A stretch of DNA of 64,000 nt from Corythoichthys intestinalis (Eukaryota; Chordata; Actinopteri; Syngnathiformes; Syngnathidae): NCBI RefSeq assembly GCF_030265065.1, contig NC_080397.1, positions 24,372,501-24,436,500 on the forward strand. Reading direction: 5' to 3'. Position numbers and translations under genes: made by a program. Positions 62,322 through 64,000 of this stretch are shown piece after piece (the stretch's first letter is position 1; the number at the start of each line of letters is the position of its first letter). A model generated the notes under the pieces. The model was not told where the DNA came from. It saw only the letters and a list, made by a program, of their open reading frames with translations, and ran no database searches.

Positions 62322-64000
62322 CTCAGAATAAACTGAAATGAACATTACTTAATTTTGGTTTTATTTCCAAATAGTGTAATCAAATTACCTAAGCCACCAA
62401 CATTGCATTTGCTCTGGACACAGAAGTACAATCAACCCTCACTGATTCACTAATCACTACTGGTGAGCATATTTTTACGTGGAGCATAACTAAAATAATT
62501 CACTGGAAAACTGACATATTCAAACGTTTTTTTTTTTTTTTTTTTGCTTCATGAACTGTTGCCAAAATGACGTGCTTTGTCTAAAGCTCCTAGATAAGTA
62601 ACTGCTGCCGTATCCCTCCGATAAGTCAAGAACCAGACTCCATTATTGTGGAAAAGCAATAAAGTTGGATGAGTAATCTCAGAATGTTGGATGTTTACCA
62701 GTGAATCATAAATGCACCGACACATGCTGTTGTCATCTCGCTGAATCAAAATCGCAAGTGAAGTTGTTTACAAGATAATGATACGTGCACGGTGACTCAA
62801 AAGGTGTGACACCTATAATCATGAACAGGTGCCAGAATCACAGCTTGCCTTCCTCCAAATCCCTGTTGTCTCCTGCAGCTTTACTTAATCCTTCTTGCTT
62901 CACTGCACTCTCCTCCTTGTAGTTGTGTATTTTTGTTGGCACAAAAGTTGGCAGCGGGAGCCATCTTGATTTTATGACCATCCTGTGCTGCTAGGAGACA
63001 CCCCCCACTCACTCCGAGGTGTTATGCTTGGCCATGCAACTGAACTCAGTGTCGTCAGGGTGGAGAACAATGCCCCTCAAGAGTCAACCTTGATATTAAT
63101 TAGAAAAGGAAGCCGGGGCTTCTGGTTAACACTGTAGCTTAATATGAAACATTGTTTTTGGAAAAATATTCATGCAGGCTTTATGAGCAATATTAGGGCG
63201 GAGGCTGATATTTTCCAAGATTTACTCTAATACCCCTAGGATGACGCCCAAAAATAGGTTACCTGCTATTGCTGGAAAAGGGCTGGTGTTGCACAAGAGA
63301 CAAACAGCCACAGCTGTAATCATAATGAGAACTTATCATTCAAACAATAAACAGTTTAAACCTGCTGATCTACAAAAAGAGAAAAAATATTTTGCTCCTT
63401 CTCATAAATCGAGCCTGAAAAAAAAACCTAACAATTGTGGGATTAATAAAAATGGACATTGTCACAAAAAAAGATAGAAACATGGTGTGTCTGTGATAAA
63501 CATATTACACACACAATACACAGTTATCGAAGATAGAGCAGAGGCTCCTACGGCCTGGCCGACCACTGGGAACAATACTTGGAAGTAGAAATGAGCGCTC
63601 TTAGGAAATCAACAACACCAAGAGTGAGAGAGCAAGAGAGAAACTCAAGCAGAAAGAAAAGAGTTCTCTTGAAGAGATGGCAGTCCATCAAGCTTCACTA
63701 ATTACTCTGTGTAAATAGACAGAAAAGCTTTCCAACTGTCTCCAAATGCACTTGCTCCTGAGGAATGTGCACCACAAAAGAGGAAAAGGAGCAAGAAAAA
63801 CAGCCCACTGAGAAGAGTGACTAGAAGTAACATTTATGTAATCTCCAAGCCGCCTGTCAGCTTGTGCAGAGCCGCTGTGGGGATAAAATCTATGCATCGC
63901 TTCAATATGAACTTTATGAACACGCGCCAAAATGATGGAATCAACTTTGGAGTGGAATCCCAGGTCGTCCGAGGGCAATGCACGAGCGCTAGCGTGAGAG
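62322..64000. other. Long intron of the SEPT2-type gene, right part
   Basis: No septin exon, RNA gene or element end recognised up to the window edge. Confidence 0.5.

Noticed and set aside
57567-64000. Search for the remaining SEPT2-type exons (AKAD, DTPG, P-loop)
   Set aside because: No minus-strand match to these motifs was found; they are presumed to lie beyond the window.

Overview
This is vertebrate nuclear DNA, almost certainly from a ray-finned fish. The genes are intron-split and AT-rich non-coding DNA surrounds them. The introns are packed with DNA transposons of the kinds that dominate teleost genomes: Tc1 copies with terminal inverted repeats of about 200 bp, many hAT copies with 8-bp target duplications, a PIF/Harbinger copy and TA-flanked MITEs. 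A percomorph is my best guess; the species cannot be read from the sequence.

Three host genes lie head to tail, all on the minus strand. From right to left: (1) the 3' half of a SEPT2-type septin, with five coding exons between 57566 and 51121; its GTPase-encoding 5' exons lie beyond the window. (2) A complete septin-5 gene, from its first coding exon at 45789 to its stop at 7512. It has twelve coding exons in the long-promoter form, giving 370 residues. One exon is a 14-nt microexon at 45577-45590. A second first exon at 24022 gives a 375-residue form whose N-terminus resembles the mammalian alternative SEPT5 isoform. (3) gp1bb, the platelet/thrombocyte glycoprotein Ib beta chain, with its main exon at 2570-3196 and its start codon alone on an upstream exon at 3491-3493. 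GATA and ETS motifs lie about 85-105 bp upstream of that ATG. The SEPT5-GP1BB pair matches the mammalian 22q11.2 order, and here they are about 4 kb apart with a Tc1 copy between them.

By region: 1-2510 two MITE-like elements; 2551-3600 gp1bb and its promoter; 4194-5789 Tc1 copy A; 6934-24022 the septin-5 body, with transposons in all its larger introns; 24023-45576 the 21.5-kb first intron of the long form (a large inverted-repeat element split by a Harbinger, three Tc1-type insertions including two dead transposase genes, hAT and palindromic elements); 45577-45960 the septin-5 upstream exons and promoter; 46171-48542 two nested hATs between the septins; 48657-48821 a SAP-domain fragment; 50011-57566 the SEPT2-type exons; 57567-64000 its long intron with nested hATs.

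The two septins are filament-forming GTPases of the same subgroup, so one locus could supply two interchangeable subunits. GP1BB is part of the von Willebrand factor receptor, and SEPT5 is known in mammals to act in platelet and neuronal secretion. I see no CRISPR array, no confident tRNA or rRNA gene and no recognisable retrovirus. The most unusual structures are a Tc1 copy rearranged into a hairpin with two 3' ends, a foldback family with TATA target sites that repeatedly forms inverted dimers, and the septin-5 microexon.
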